This document shows, one piece after another, positions 18,231 through 25,876 of a stretch of 39,931 nt of DNA. How positions within the stretch are numbered: the first letter of the stretch is position 1; each line of letters starts with the position of its first letter. Source of the stretch: an uncultured Saprospiraceae bacterium (GTDB taxonomy: Bacteria; Bacteroidota; Bacteroidia; Chitinophagales; Saprospiraceae); the NCBI GenBank assembly GCA_937959375.1, contig CALGLS010000144.1, positions 1 through 39,931 on the forward strand, in the 5' to 3' direction. The translations under genes and the position numbers were made by a program. The notes beneath the pieces were generated by a model, which was given only the letters and a program-made list of their open reading frames with translations, searched no databases and was not told where the DNA came from.

Positions 18231-19166
18231 ATGAAAAACTCACATTCAGGATTAAAAGTTTTTGCACCCGCATCTGTAGCGAATATGGCTTGTGGATATG
18301 ACATTCTCGGATTCGCGCTTGAAAAGCCTGGAGATGAAGTTTTTGTTAAACTTTCAGACAAACCCGGATTAAGAATTACAAAAATAACTGGTGGGAAACT
18401 TCCTTATGAAGTTGAAAAAAATACCGCTGGATTTGCCGCACTTAAGTTGTTAGAACATCTTGGAGAAACTGGTCGTGGTTTTGAAATGGAGATTCACAAA
18501 AAAATGCCTTTTGGTTCTGGACTAGGATCTTCAGCCGCCTCGGCAGCTGCAGCCGTTATGGCCATCAATGAGATCTTGTATCGCCCATTAGAAAAACGGG
18601 AATTACTTCCTTTTGCAGTGCTTGGTGAACAAATTGCAGATGGAGCTTATCACGCTGATAACGTTGCCCCTTCTTTACTTGGTGGTATTATTTTCATACG
18701 AGATAATGAGACATTAGATGTTCACCGTCTTCCAGCCATTAAAGGCTTACATGCCGCAGTAATCCATCCTAAGATTGAAGTTTTGACTAGAGACTCTAGA
18801 GCTATACTAAAAGAGCATGTTACTTTGAAACAAATGATCAAACAGACTGGTAGTATAGGTGGGTTTGTTACCGGCTGTTATACTGGTAATCTTGATTTAA
18901 TTCAACGCTCATTGACTGATGTGGTTATTGAACCGCAACGTGCTCAATTGATTCCTGGTTTTTATAAAGCAAAGGAAGCTGCTTTAAAAGAAGGTGCTTT
19001 AGGTTGTAGTATTAGCGGTGCAGGACCTTCTATTTTTGCGCTTTGTGCGAATAACCTCATTGCTGAGCAAGCTGGTGCCGCACTTCAAAAAGTCTTTACC
19101 GATCAAAAGATTGAGTCAGATCTTTTTATTTCTCCTATTAATCAAGAGGGAGCTATTTTGTGTTAA
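18231..19166 (+). CDS. thrB: Homoserine kinase
   Basis: GHMP-superfamily kinase that phosphorylates homoserine for threonine synthase; 311 residues, normal for the family. The N-terminal FAPASVANMACGYDILGFAL is the family signature, and the ATP-binding GHMP motif is PFGSGLGSSAASAAAAV (about residues 91-107). A C-terminal Gly-rich GCSISGAGPSIFAL (about 259-272) completes the set. It lies between thrA (22 bp upstream) and thrC (15 bp downstream), so the three genes form one operon in pathway order. Confidence 0.97.
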   Translation: MKNSHSGLKVFAPASVANMACGYDILGFALEKPGDEVFVKLSDKPGLRITKITGGKLPYEVEKNTAGFAALKLLEHLGETGRGFEMEIHKKMPFGSGLGSSAASAAAAVMAINEILYRPLEKRELLPFAVLGEQIADGAYHADNVAPSLLGGIIFIRDNETLDVHRLPAIKGLHAAVIHPKIEVLTRDSRAILKEHVTLKQMIKQTGSIGGFVTGCYTGNLDLIQRSLTDVVIEPQRAQLIPGFYKAKEAALKEGALGCSISGAGPSIFALCANNLIAEQAGAALQKVFTDQKIESDLFISPINQEGAILC

Positions 19167-19181
19167 CTAACTTCTTTTCCT

Positions 19182-20513
19182 ATGAAACTCTACAGTACAA
19201 ATAATACCGAGGTTCTTTTTTCTTTAAAGGAAGCTGTCCTCAAAGGTTTACCTGATGACAATGGTTTGTTTATTCCTCAGACCATTACTCCCCTTCCTAC
19301 TTCTTTTTTTGAGTCTATTGAACAATTAAGTTTTCCAGAGCTTTCTTTTGAAGTTGCGAAAGCTATCATTGGTGATGTTATTCCAGAGCATGACCTAAAA
19401 GAGATTGTATTTGATGCCATTAACTTTGACGCTCCTGTTATTCCTTTAGATAATGATTGCGCTGTATTAGAGTTGTTTCATGGGCCTACCCTTGCGTTTA
19501 AGGACTTTGGAGCGCGTTTCATGTCTCGCTTGATGTCTTACTTCAATAAGGCTGAAAGTAAAGAGCTAGTAATCCTTGTGGCTACCTCTGGTGATACTGG
19601 AGGAGCTGTTGCTTCTGGTTTTTATAAGACGCCTGGAATTAAAGTAGTTATTCTCTATCCTTCTGGTCGAGTTAGTCCTTTGCAGGAAAAACAACTTACA
19701 ACATTAGGACATAATATTTCTGCTATTGAAGTAGATGGTTCTTTTGATGATTGCCAAGCGATGGTTAAATCCGCTTTCCTTGACAAAGATCTAAACCGAG
19801 TTATTCGCTTATCTTCTGCTAACTCTATTAATATAGCTCGTTTAATACCTCAATCATTCTATTACTTTGAAGCTTACAAGCAATTGAAAGATAAGTCCCG
19901 TCCTTTAGTCTTTTCTATTCCTAGTGGAAATTTTGGAAATCTTACTGCTGGGCTTTTAGCCAAACGGTTAGGTCTTCCTGTAGATCATTTCATTGCTGCA
20001 ACTAATGCAAACGACATCGTTCCACAGTTTTTAGCTTCAGGCGAATACAATCCTAAAGCTTCAGTAGCTACTATTTCAAATGCTATGGATGTAGGAAATC
20101 CTTCGAACTTTTATAGAATGCTTTCACTTTATATGGATAAAGTAACTCCTGTACAAGTGGAACGTTCCACGTGGAACAATATGAAACAAGATATCAGTGG
20201 TTATGCTTATTCTGATGAAACTACGCGTAAAGCTATTCAAGAAATAAAGGAAAAGTATGATTATGTAATGGATCCACACGGAGCAGTAGGTTATCTTGCT
20301 CTAAAAGAATATCAAACGATTCATCCTAATGCCACAGGAATCATTTTAGAAACAGCTCATCCATCAAAGTTTATTGATGAGGTTGAATCAACTTTAGATA
20401 TAAAAGTCGATATCCCTGAAAGGCTTGCAAAACTTGCAGAGCTTCCAAAAGAGGCAACTACTATGAAAGCTCAATTTGATTTATTTAAATCTTATCTCCT
20501 TGAGAAATTCTAA
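19182..20513 (+). CDS. thrC: Threonine synthase
   Basis: PLP enzyme that converts O-phosphohomoserine to threonine; 443 residues. The PLP lysine is in FHGPTLAFKDFGARFM (about residues 101-116), and the phosphate-binding loop is ATSGDTGGAVASGF (about 133-146). The N-terminal YSTNN and PDDNGLFIPQ segment is typical of the fungal/gammaproteobacterial-type enzyme. It is the last gene of the thr operon. Unusually, its codons for VERSTWNNM carry a near-perfect parS site plus an additional half-site (20157-20178), a DNA signal embedded in coding sequence. Confidence 0.97.
   Translation: MKLYSTNNTEVLFSLKEAVLKGLPDDNGLFIPQTITPLPTSFFESIEQLSFPELSFEVAKAIIGDVIPEHDLKEIVFDAINFDAPVIPLDNDCAVLELFHGPTLAFKDFGARFMSRLMSYFNKAESKELVILVATSGDTGGAVASGFYKTPGIKVVILYPSGRVSPLQEKQLTTLGHNISAIEVDGSFDDCQAMVKSAFLDKDLNRVIRLSSANSINIARLIPQSFYYFEAYKQLKDKSRPLVFSIPSGNFGNLTAGLLAKRLGLPVDHFIAATNANDIVPQFLASGEYNPKASVATISNAMDVGNPSNFYRMLSLYMDKVTPVQVERSTWNNMKQDISGYAYSDETTRKAIQEIKEKYDYVMDPHGAVGYLALKEYQTIHPNATGIILETAHPSKFIDEVESTLDIKVDIPERLAKLAELPKEATTMKAQFDLFKSYLLEKF
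20157..20178. other. parS: parS-type ParB-binding site inside thrC
   Basis: CGTTCCACGTGGAACA at 20163-20178 differs only in its first base from the known parS TGTTCCACGTGGAACA; the inner 14 bp (20164-20177) are a perfect palindrome. A further half-site GTGGAAC directly abuts it at 20157-20163, making three alternating 7-bp half-sites in a row. Known ParB proteins bind such sites near replication origins. Confidence 0.8.
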
Positions 20514-20571
20514 TTAAATAGCTTCACTCAGAAAGGTCCTTCGTACGCTACATTTCACCTTCTTTTTATAT

Positions 20572-20579
20572 TACATTTG
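20572..20579 (+). promoter_or_regulatory. Candidate -7 element upstream of the second M1 peptidase
   Basis: TACATTTG matches TAnnTTTG perfectly. Transcription would begin close to the left edge of the parS palindrome at 20585-20618, so ParB binding and transcription might interfere (inference). Confidence 0.4.
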
Positions 20580-20584
20580 TCTGT

Positions 20585-20618
20585 CCAATACAACGTTTCA
20601 CGTGAAACATTATATTGG
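20585..20618. other. parS: Intergenic parS site in an extended palindrome
   Basis: CGTTTCACGTGAAACA at 20594-20609 matches the parS consensus TGTTTCACGTGAAACA except for the first base. The symmetry continues outward: CCAATA at 20585-20590 pairs with TATTGG at 20613-20618, giving a 34-bp imperfect palindrome. It lies 417 bp from the thrC parS site. Confidence 0.85.
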
Positions 20619-20651
20619 TACATATTTACTACACACTTAAAATGTAATTAA

Positions 20652-23003
20652 ATGAGGGGTTTTTCTACTTACACACTAGCATTCTATATGCTATTCTTTA
20701 CTCTATTCAGCTTTAGCTTAAAAGCGCAAGAGATAAATACTAACAATAACAAATTTCGTCAGCTAGGTCAGGAACTTCCAACACCTAACGTATATCGCAC
20801 AGCTTCCGGAGCGCCCGGACACATGTACTGGCAACAACAAGCGGACTATGTGATGAATCTGGAATTAGACGATGAGAAACAAATACTCAGAGGGGATGAA
20901 ACGATTACTTACCACAACAACTCTCCAGATCCTCTAGATTATCTTTGGTTGCAGCTAGATCAAAACGTACGCTCTAAAGATTCAGATAGTCATAAAATAA
21001 GGACGGGTGAGATATCTGATAAGATGGGAATGCGCCAGTTAAGTCGATTATTCAATGAATTTGAAGGTGGCTTTAATATAGAAAGGGTTAGCACAAAAAC
21101 AGGGGCAAAGCTTCCTTACACCATCAACAAGACTATGATGCGAGTAGATCTTCCGCAAACCTTAAAGCCTGGAGAAACATTCTCTTTCTCCATTAAATGG
21201 TGGTATAACATCAATGATAGAATGCAAATAGGTGGGCGTTCTGGTTTTGAATACTTTAAAGAAGAAGATAACTACCTATACACCATAGCTCAGTTCTTTC
21301 CACGAATGTGTGTTTACAATGAAGTAGAAGGATGGCAAAACAAACAATTTCTAGGTAGAGGTGAGTTTGCCTTAGTATTTGGAGACTACGAAGTAAATAT
21401 CACGGTACCCGCAGATCATATGGTAGCAGCTACAGGAGATTTACAAAACCCAAAAGATGTACTAAGCTCAAAGCAAATAAAACGATTAGAAAAGGCAAAT
21501 AAGGAAAGAGAACAACCTGTAATGATTGTAACAGAGGCTGAAGCGAAGGAGAATGAAAAAAAGAAATCAAGCAAGAAAGCTACTTGGTCTTTCAAAGCAA
21601 AGAATGTGAGAGACTTTGGTTTTGCTTCCTCTCGTAAGTTTATCTGGGATGCTATGGGAGTTGAGCAAAGCAATGGAGATGTAGTAATGGCTATGTCAAT
21701 GTATCCAAAAGAAGGAAATCCACTTTGGGAAAAATATTCAACTAAAGCTGTGGCACACACCTTGAAATGGTATTCTCATTATACCTTCGATTATCCTTAT
21801 CCTGTAGCTTGGTCAATACATGCCAATAGAATAGGAATGGAGTATCCAATGATTTGCTTTAATGGAGGTAGACCTGAGGCTGACGGGACTTACTCTGAAA
21901 GAACTAAATATGGAATGATCAGTGTCATTATTCATGAAGTAGGGCACAATTATTTTCCAATGATTGTCAACTCTGATGAGCGTCAATGGACATGGATGGA
22001 CGAAGGATTAAACACCTTTGTACAATCGCTTACTGAACAACAATGGGAAAGAGACTATCCATCTAGGGGTGGATCTGCTGACCGAATTGTAGCTTATATG
22101 AAAGGAGATAAATCTCGAATTGCTCCAATTATGACTAACTCAGAATCGATCTATCAATTTGGTGCCAATGCTTATGCTAAGCCATCTGTAGCACTGAACA
22201 TTTTGCGAGAAACTGTGATGGGCCGTGAACTTTTCGACTTTTCATTCAAAACCTATGCAAAGCGTTGGATGTTTAAACATCCTTCTCCAGCTGACTTATT
22301 TAGAACAATGGAAGATGCATCTAGTGTAGATCTTGATTGGTTTTGGAGAGGTTGGTTCTATACCAACGATCATGTTGATATTGCGATCAATGATGTAAAA
22401 TGGTTTGAGATGGATTCTAAAAATCCTGAAATAGAATTAGCCGCTAAAAAGAAAGAAAAAGAATCAGAACCTACTAGTATCATCAGCATTCGCAACAGAG
22501 AAACGATTGCTCAAACACAAGATGAAAAAGATAGATTATTGAGAGATTTTTACACCGAATATGATCCGTACAAAATAAACAAAACTAAAAAAGAAGAATA
22601 CAATAAATACATATCTAAACTATCCGATAAAGAAAAAGAAATGCTAAATGCTGGCTATAATTTCTATGAAGTCTCTTTTAAAAACGTAGGTGGCCTAGTT
22701 ATGCCCATACTTTTAGAATTTGAGTACATGGATGGTACTAAAGAAATGTACCACATCCCTGCAGAAATTTGGAAACTAAATCACGAGGAAGTATCAAAAG
22801 TATTTGTAACACAAAAAGAAGTGAAGAGCATGACGCTAGATCCATATTTAGAAACAGCAGATACGGAGCTTAATAATAATCACTACCCTCCTAAACAAAA
22901 GATCAATCGATTTGAATTATACAAGGAAAGGCAAAGAGGAAATCGACCTAATCCAATGCAAGAAGAAAAGAAACAGAAGAAAGAAAAATCGGGAACGGAT
23001 TAG
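20652..23003 (+). CDS. Secreted M1-family metallopeptidase
   Basis: A 783-residue zinc metallopeptidase with a signal peptide (about residues 1-25, ending SLKAQ) and no lipobox, so periplasmic or exported. The zinc site is HEVGHNYFPMI near 427-437, with the distal Glu in MDEGLNTFVQ. In place of GAMEN it has RIGMEYPM (about 393-400), as in the M1 subgroup with GMEYP-type motifs. The N-terminal part is beta-rich. A Lys/Glu-rich insertion (about 277-315) and a charged Lys-rich tail (last 25 residues) are unusual additions. It is a different branch from the M1 lipoprotein at 6.9 kb. The promoter region includes a parS palindrome. A bidirectional terminator follows. Confidence 0.92.
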   Translation: MRGFSTYTLAFYMLFFTLFSFSLKAQEINTNNNKFRQLGQELPTPNVYRTASGAPGHMYWQQQADYVMNLELDDEKQILRGDETITYHNNSPDPLDYLWLQLDQNVRSKDSDSHKIRTGEISDKMGMRQLSRLFNEFEGGFNIERVSTKTGAKLPYTINKTMMRVDLPQTLKPGETFSFSIKWWYNINDRMQIGGRSGFEYFKEEDNYLYTIAQFFPRMCVYNEVEGWQNKQFLGRGEFALVFGDYEVNITVPADHMVAATGDLQNPKDVLSSKQIKRLEKANKEREQPVMIVTEAEAKENEKKKSSKKATWSFKAKNVRDFGFASSRKFIWDAMGVEQSNGDVVMAMSMYPKEGNPLWEKYSTKAVAHTLKWYSHYTFDYPYPVAWSIHANRIGMEYPMICFNGGRPEADGTYSERTKYGMISVIIHEVGHNYFPMIVNSDERQWTWMDEGLNTFVQSLTEQQWERDYPSRGGSADRIVAYMKGDKSRIAPIMTNSESIYQFGANAYAKPSVALNILRETVMGRELFDFSFKTYAKRWMFKHPSPADLFRTMEDASSVDLDWFWRGWFYTNDHVDIAINDVKWFEMDSKNPEIELAAKKKEKESEPTSIISIRNRETIAQTQDEKDRLLRDFYTEYDPYKINKTKKEEYNKYISKLSDKEKEMLNAGYNFYEVSFKNVGGLVMPILLEFEYMDGTKEMYHIPAEIWKLNHEEVSKVFVTQKEVKSMTLDPYLETADTELNNNHYPPKQKINRFELYKERQRGNRPNPMQEEKKQKKEKSGTD

Positions 23004-23029
23004 ACTTGAATCATAAAAAGAATAAAAAA

Positions 23030-23062
23030 GAAGCTTGATCAGTTGATCAAGCTTCTTTTTTT
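23030..23062. terminator. Bidirectional terminator between convergent genes
   Basis: Perfect 12-bp stem GAAGCTTGATCA/TGATCAAGCTTC with a 2-nt loop, A-run before and T-run after. It serves the M1 peptidase on the plus strand and overlaps the last codons and stop of the hydrolase on the minus strand. Confidence 0.9.
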
Positions 23063-23823
23063 GCCGAAAGTTCAGCTAGAAAAGCTTCTAAAGCATTATT
23101 AAATTCTGCAGGCTTCTCCATCATAGGCGCATGTCCGCATTCCTCTACTACAACCAGCTTAGAGCCCTCTATCAGCTCATTAAACTTCTCTCCTACGAAG
23201 AATGGAGTTACATTATCCTGACGCCCCCATATCAATAAAGTCGGACGCTTAATATTATGTAGTTTATCGCTTAGGTTGTGCCTAACAGCTGATTTGGCAG
23301 TAGCCACAATACGAATTGCTTTGTTTCTATCATTAACAGTGTCAAACACCTCATCAACCAATTCTTTCGTTGCTACTTCAGGGTTATAGAAAGTATCCGC
23401 AGTCTTCTTACGAATGAATTCATAATCACCACGCTTAGGGAAAGTCGAACCTAAGGTATTTTCAAATAAACCAGAACTTCCTGTAAGAATCACTGAATTT
23501 ACCTTATCAGAATGAGCTAATGCATAAAGCAAAGTAATATGGCCTCCTAGTGAGTTACCTAATACATTTACCTTATCAAACCCCTTAAATTCCACAAATT
23601 CCGCAACATGATCAACTAAACCAGATACAGACACTTTACGAATTGGTAATTCTAAAATTGGTAAGAGTGGAACAACAACATTGTGGGTTTTTCCAAAATG
23701 CTCGATGATTCCACCAAAATTACTTAATGCTCCAAATAGACCGTGAAGTAACAAAAGGACTTCGTCTCCCCCTTTGGTCTCTATGTATTTAAATTTATCT
23801 TCTTCCTTTAACTCGTAACTCAT
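23047..23823 (-). CDS. Alpha/beta-fold hydrolase
   Basis: A 258-residue cytoplasmic alpha/beta hydrolase with the full catalytic set: oxyanion-hole HGLFGALSNFGG (about residues 27-38), nucleophile elbow GNSLGGH (about 90-96), the acid in WGRQDNVTP (about 199-207) and the His in CGHAPMMEKP (about 229-238). Substrate is unknown; proteins of this size include esterases, C-C hydrolases and lipases. No signal peptide. The stop codon lies inside the terminator stem at 23030-23055, so the last residues (KKEA) are encoded by the hairpin. It is upstream-adjacent to the DnaA-box-rich spacer before ctaA. Confidence 0.9.
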   Translation of the reverse strand: MSYELKEEDKFKYIETKGGDEVLLLLHGLFGALSNFGGIIEHFGKTHNVVVPLLPILELPIRKVSVSGLVDHVAEFVEFKGFDKVNVLGNSLGGHITLLYALAHSDKVNSVILTGSSGLFENTLGSTFPKRGDYEFIRKKTADTFYNPEVATKELVDEVFDTVNDRNKAIRIVATAKSAVRHNLSDKLHNIKRPTLLIWGRQDNVTPFFVGEKFNELIEGSKLVVVEECGHAPMMEKPAEFNNALEAFLAELSAKKEA

Positions 23824-23846
23824 TTATAATAAGATGATTTCGAAAG

Positions 23847-23855
23847 TGTTGGTAA
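23847..23855 (-). other. TTACCAACA 9-mer (origin-associated motif)
   Basis: One of six exact copies between 23.85 and 25.95 kb; the others start at 24011, 24170, 25511, 25854 and 25942. It differs from the DnaA box TTATCCACA at two positions. Confidence 0.45.
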
Positions 23856-23998
23856 TGCGTCAATGTAATAATAATATCAACAAAATTAGAAAAAATATTA
23901 ACAAGTCTGTTCTTCAAGTAAGACCTCAAATATCTTTTGTGAAAACAAATGATCAATACTAACACTGAAAACAAGGGCTTTATAGGTAATTCTAATAG

Positions 23999-24019
23999 TT
24001 ATCCACATAGTTACCAACA
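23999..24019 (+). other. Consensus DnaA box in tandem with TTACCAACA
   Basis: TTATCCACA (23999-24007, perfect DnaA box), then TAG, then TTACCAACA (24011-24019): two 9-mers in the same orientation at 12-bp pitch, in the spacer just downstream of the ctaA stop. Confidence 0.6.
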
Positions 24020-24023
24020 ATTA

Positions 24024-25091
24024 TTAACTACTTACTTTAGGAGTCAAGTAGAGCATATATAAAGATATCATTAGTAATAACAAGGCGCCTCCTTGATGGT
24101 ATACACCGAAGTCTACCGGAATACTACCTTTACATAGCAAAACAGTAGCGATCCCTAATCCAGCTTGGATTACCAACATAGTTATCAACATATATAAACT
24201 CTTTGTGTAATTTGAAGATACTTTAGCTCTTATCCCCTTCCAGAAGAATGTCAAACCAATGATTATCAACAAATAAGCTAGACTTCTGTGAATAATTTGT
24301 ATAAGGGCAGGCATGAAAAGGTTTTTATCATACTCATAAAAGTTATTAACATTCCACATACTTGATTCACGTAAAACGGAAGGAATCACTTCTCCGTTCA
24401 TATCCGGCCAAGTAGGAAAGAACAAACCAGCCTTCATTCCTGACATAATTCCTCCAAAGAAAACTTGTACCGCTAAAACAGTAACAAAGCCCAAACTCAA
24501 CTTTCTTAACATAGAATTGTGGAAAACTTTGGGACGGGGCTTAAAAACCTTAAAAGTGGTCCAGAGGAGGTATGAAAAAAGAATAAATGCCAGACTCAAA
24601 TGAAAGCTCAATTTATAGGCATTTACCCAAGGCCGCTCAATTAAGCCACTTGCCACCATGATCCAACCAACTGAAGCAACAATTACGGCTAGTAAAATCA
24701 CAATACACAAGTCAGTTATCAACGATTTAGAGAGCTTCCCCTTGATTAAGAAGAATACAAAGGGGATCAGGAAGACAAAACCCATGGTTCGTGCCCACAA
24801 GCGATGGAAATACTCCCAGAAGTAAATGAATTTGAATTCAGACAGTGACATCCCCTTGTTGATTTGTTCATACTGCGGTGTTGCCTTGTATAAGTCAAAC
24901 TCTGAGGTCCAACCCTCTTGGCTCATCGGAGGAAGCGTACCTGTTACAATTTCCCATTTAGTAATGGAAAGTCCAGAACCAGTCAACCGAGTCACTCCTC
25001 CGATCACGACCTGGAAGAAAACCATGACAATCCCAATGATCAACCAGATCTTTACGATTTTAGAAATGCTATTTGATTCAGTAAATTTCAT
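24024..25091 (-). CDS. ctaA: Heme A synthase (COX15/CtaA family)
   Basis: Oxidises the C8 methyl group of heme O to make heme A for cytochrome c oxidase. The 355-residue protein has about eight membrane helices and the family landmarks: GGVTRLTGSGLSITKW (about residues 27-42), WEYFHRLWARTMG (about 92-104), the His in FHLSLAF, HRSLAYLL (about 268-275) and VYHQGGALLLL near the end. These supply the four heme-ligating His residues. Length and motifs fit the proteobacterial/mitochondrial type. It is transcribed away from the putative origin. The coding sequence carries DnaA-like boxes at 24182, 24263 and 24287, which may be origin outliers. Confidence 0.95.
   Translation of the reverse strand: MKFTESNSISKIVKIWLIIGIVMVFFQVVIGGVTRLTGSGLSITKWEIVTGTLPPMSQEGWTSEFDLYKATPQYEQINKGMSLSEFKFIYFWEYFHRLWARTMGFVFLIPFVFFLIKGKLSKSLITDLCIVILLAVIVASVGWIMVASGLIERPWVNAYKLSFHLSLAFILFSYLLWTTFKVFKPRPKVFHNSMLRKLSLGFVTVLAVQVFFGGIMSGMKAGLFFPTWPDMNGEVIPSVLRESSMWNVNNFYEYDKNLFMPALIQIIHRSLAYLLIIIGLTFFWKGIRAKVSSNYTKSLYMLITMLVIQAGLGIATVLLCKGSIPVDFGVYHQGGALLLLMISLYMLYLTPKVSS
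24170..24190 (+). other. TTACCAACA in tandem with TTATCAACA, within ctaA
   Basis: TTACCAACA (24170-24178), TAG, TTATCAACA (24182-24190). Same 12-bp pitch and same TAG spacer as the pair at 23999-24019, but with the two box types in reverse order. Further TTATCAACA and TGTGAATAA boxes lie at 24263 and 24287. Confidence 0.45.
24287..24295 (-). other. DnaA box (TTATTCACA) within ctaA
   Basis: Reads TGTGAATAA on the plus strand, i.e. TTATTCACA on the minus strand, which matches the DnaA consensus TTWTNCACA. Confidence 0.4.
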
Positions 25092-25117
25092 AAGTGTAGT
25101 TTCGTTTTAATTTTTAC

Positions 25118-25126
25118 TGTGGATAA
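25118..25126 (-). other. Perfect DnaA box
   Basis: TGTGGATAA on the plus strand, TTATCCACA on the minus strand; 26 bp upstream of the ctaA start. Confidence 0.65.
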
Positions 25127-25137
25127 CTAAGAGAAAA

Positions 25138-25255
25138 GTCGGAAGACCGAAGACGGAAATCCGAAGCTTCCCTCTAACGTATACTCGCGATTGTGAGAAA
25201 CCTCCGACTTTGGTCTTCGGACTTCGGTTCCTTCACTTCCGACTTCCGTCTTACC
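25138..25255. repeat. Palindromic repeat element with 7-bp period
   Basis: The left side is a run of 7-bp units of the type GNCSGAA (GTCGGAA, GACCGAA, GACGGAA, ATCCGAA); the right side is a run of the complementary type (TCTTCGG, ACTTCGG, ACTTCCG, ACTTCCG). They flank about 50 bp that include CTCTAACGTATACTCGCG. Related copies lie at 31336-31371 and 32657-32720. It resembles small non-autonomous palindromic repeats in intergenic DNA. Confidence 0.7.
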
Positions 25256-25348
25256 ATATCCAACAACGAAACTAAAAAAAGGATTAACATCCTAAAGTAA
25301 AAAAATCAACCTTCTCTTAATCCTCTGGAGAAAAACCAGAAAAGCCTT

Positions 25349-25357
25349 TGTGAATAA
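25349..25357 (-). other. DnaA box (TTATTCACA)
   Basis: TGTGAATAA on the plus strand, matching the consensus TTWTNCACA on the minus strand; 14 bp from the oppositely oriented perfect box at 25372. Confidence 0.6.
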
Positions 25358-25371
25358 CTCAATCAATTCAC

Positions 25372-25380
25372 TTATCCACA
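25372..25380 (+). other. Perfect DnaA box beside an A/T-only tract
   Basis: TTATCCACA, followed 14 bp later by 32 bp of pure A/T (25395-25426), the arrangement expected for a DnaA box next to an unwinding element. Confidence 0.7.
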
Positions 25381-25500
25381 CAACTAACTATTGGTAATTA
25401 TTAATTAATAAAAAATTTTAAAAAAAGCCTATCATCATTAGGAGTGTTAATATGGGGATAAAATAATCGACTACTTTTTGGTTTATTCACTACTAAGCTT

Positions 25501-25519
25501 TTATCTACAGTTACCAACA
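25501..25519 (+). other. Tandem pair TTATCTACA / TTACCAACA
   Basis: Two DnaA-type 9-mers in direct orientation with a single G between them, pitch 10 bp, about one helical turn. The first has one mismatch to TTATCCACA. Confidence 0.5.
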
Positions 25520-25853
25520 CCTTATTAACATCAGTTCACGGTATAAATCAAGGATTTAGCCGTTTTTTAACAGGATGTTGATAACTCCAAGTATGGATAA
25601 GTTTTTTTATTTTTCGGATGTTGACAAGTTGGTGGGATGTAGATAACTACCCCACTTACTGACAATTTTTAGTAAAACATACGAAATGTTATATATTAAT
25701 TTTCAAAATTCTTGGTAGCTGTTAACAACTCTACTGGTTTTACACCTAGTTACTAACATCCAAAATGTAAAAATGTGGGAAACTTCAGGTTTTACAATGG
25801 TATTTTGTAACTTCAGAAAATCCTTGAAAATGAGGTTTTAACCAAACAAAGAA

Positions 25854-25872
25854 TTACCAACACTTATCAACA
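25854..25872 (+). other. Tandem pair TTACCAACA / TTATCAACA
   Basis: Two DnaA-type 9-mers in direct orientation with a single C between them, pitch 10 bp, ending 4 bp before the SRAP start codon. They would overlap the promoter or leader of that operon. Confidence 0.5.
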
Positions 25873-25876
25873 TATT

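Larger units (their letters stand above)
25092..25876. other. oriC: Candidate chromosomal replication origin (oriC)
   Basis: A 785-bp non-coding, strongly AT-rich gap between divergent ctaA and SRAP genes. It holds consensus DnaA boxes at 25118-25126 (-), 25349-25357 (-) and 25372-25380 (+). One-mismatch boxes lie at 25453 (-), 25483 (+), 25501 (+), 25576 (-), 25592 (-), 25638 (-) and 25864 (+). Two TTACCAACA copies are present (25511, 25854), plus the variant TTACTAACA at 25750. A 32-bp tract with only A and T (25395-25426) begins 14 bp after the box at 25372 and could be the unwinding element. A 7-bp-period repeat element sits at 25138-25255. Two parS sites lie about 5 kb away. dnaA is not in the window, which does not argue against an origin in this phylum. 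Confidence 0.75.

Noticed and set aside
20521..20651. Terminator after thrC
   Set aside because: The strong palindrome there is the parS site, with no T-run after it; its sequence matches ParB sites far better than a terminator.
25138..25255. Short CRISPR-like array
   Set aside because: Units are 7 bp with no spacers, and the two halves are inverted; no cas genes are near.
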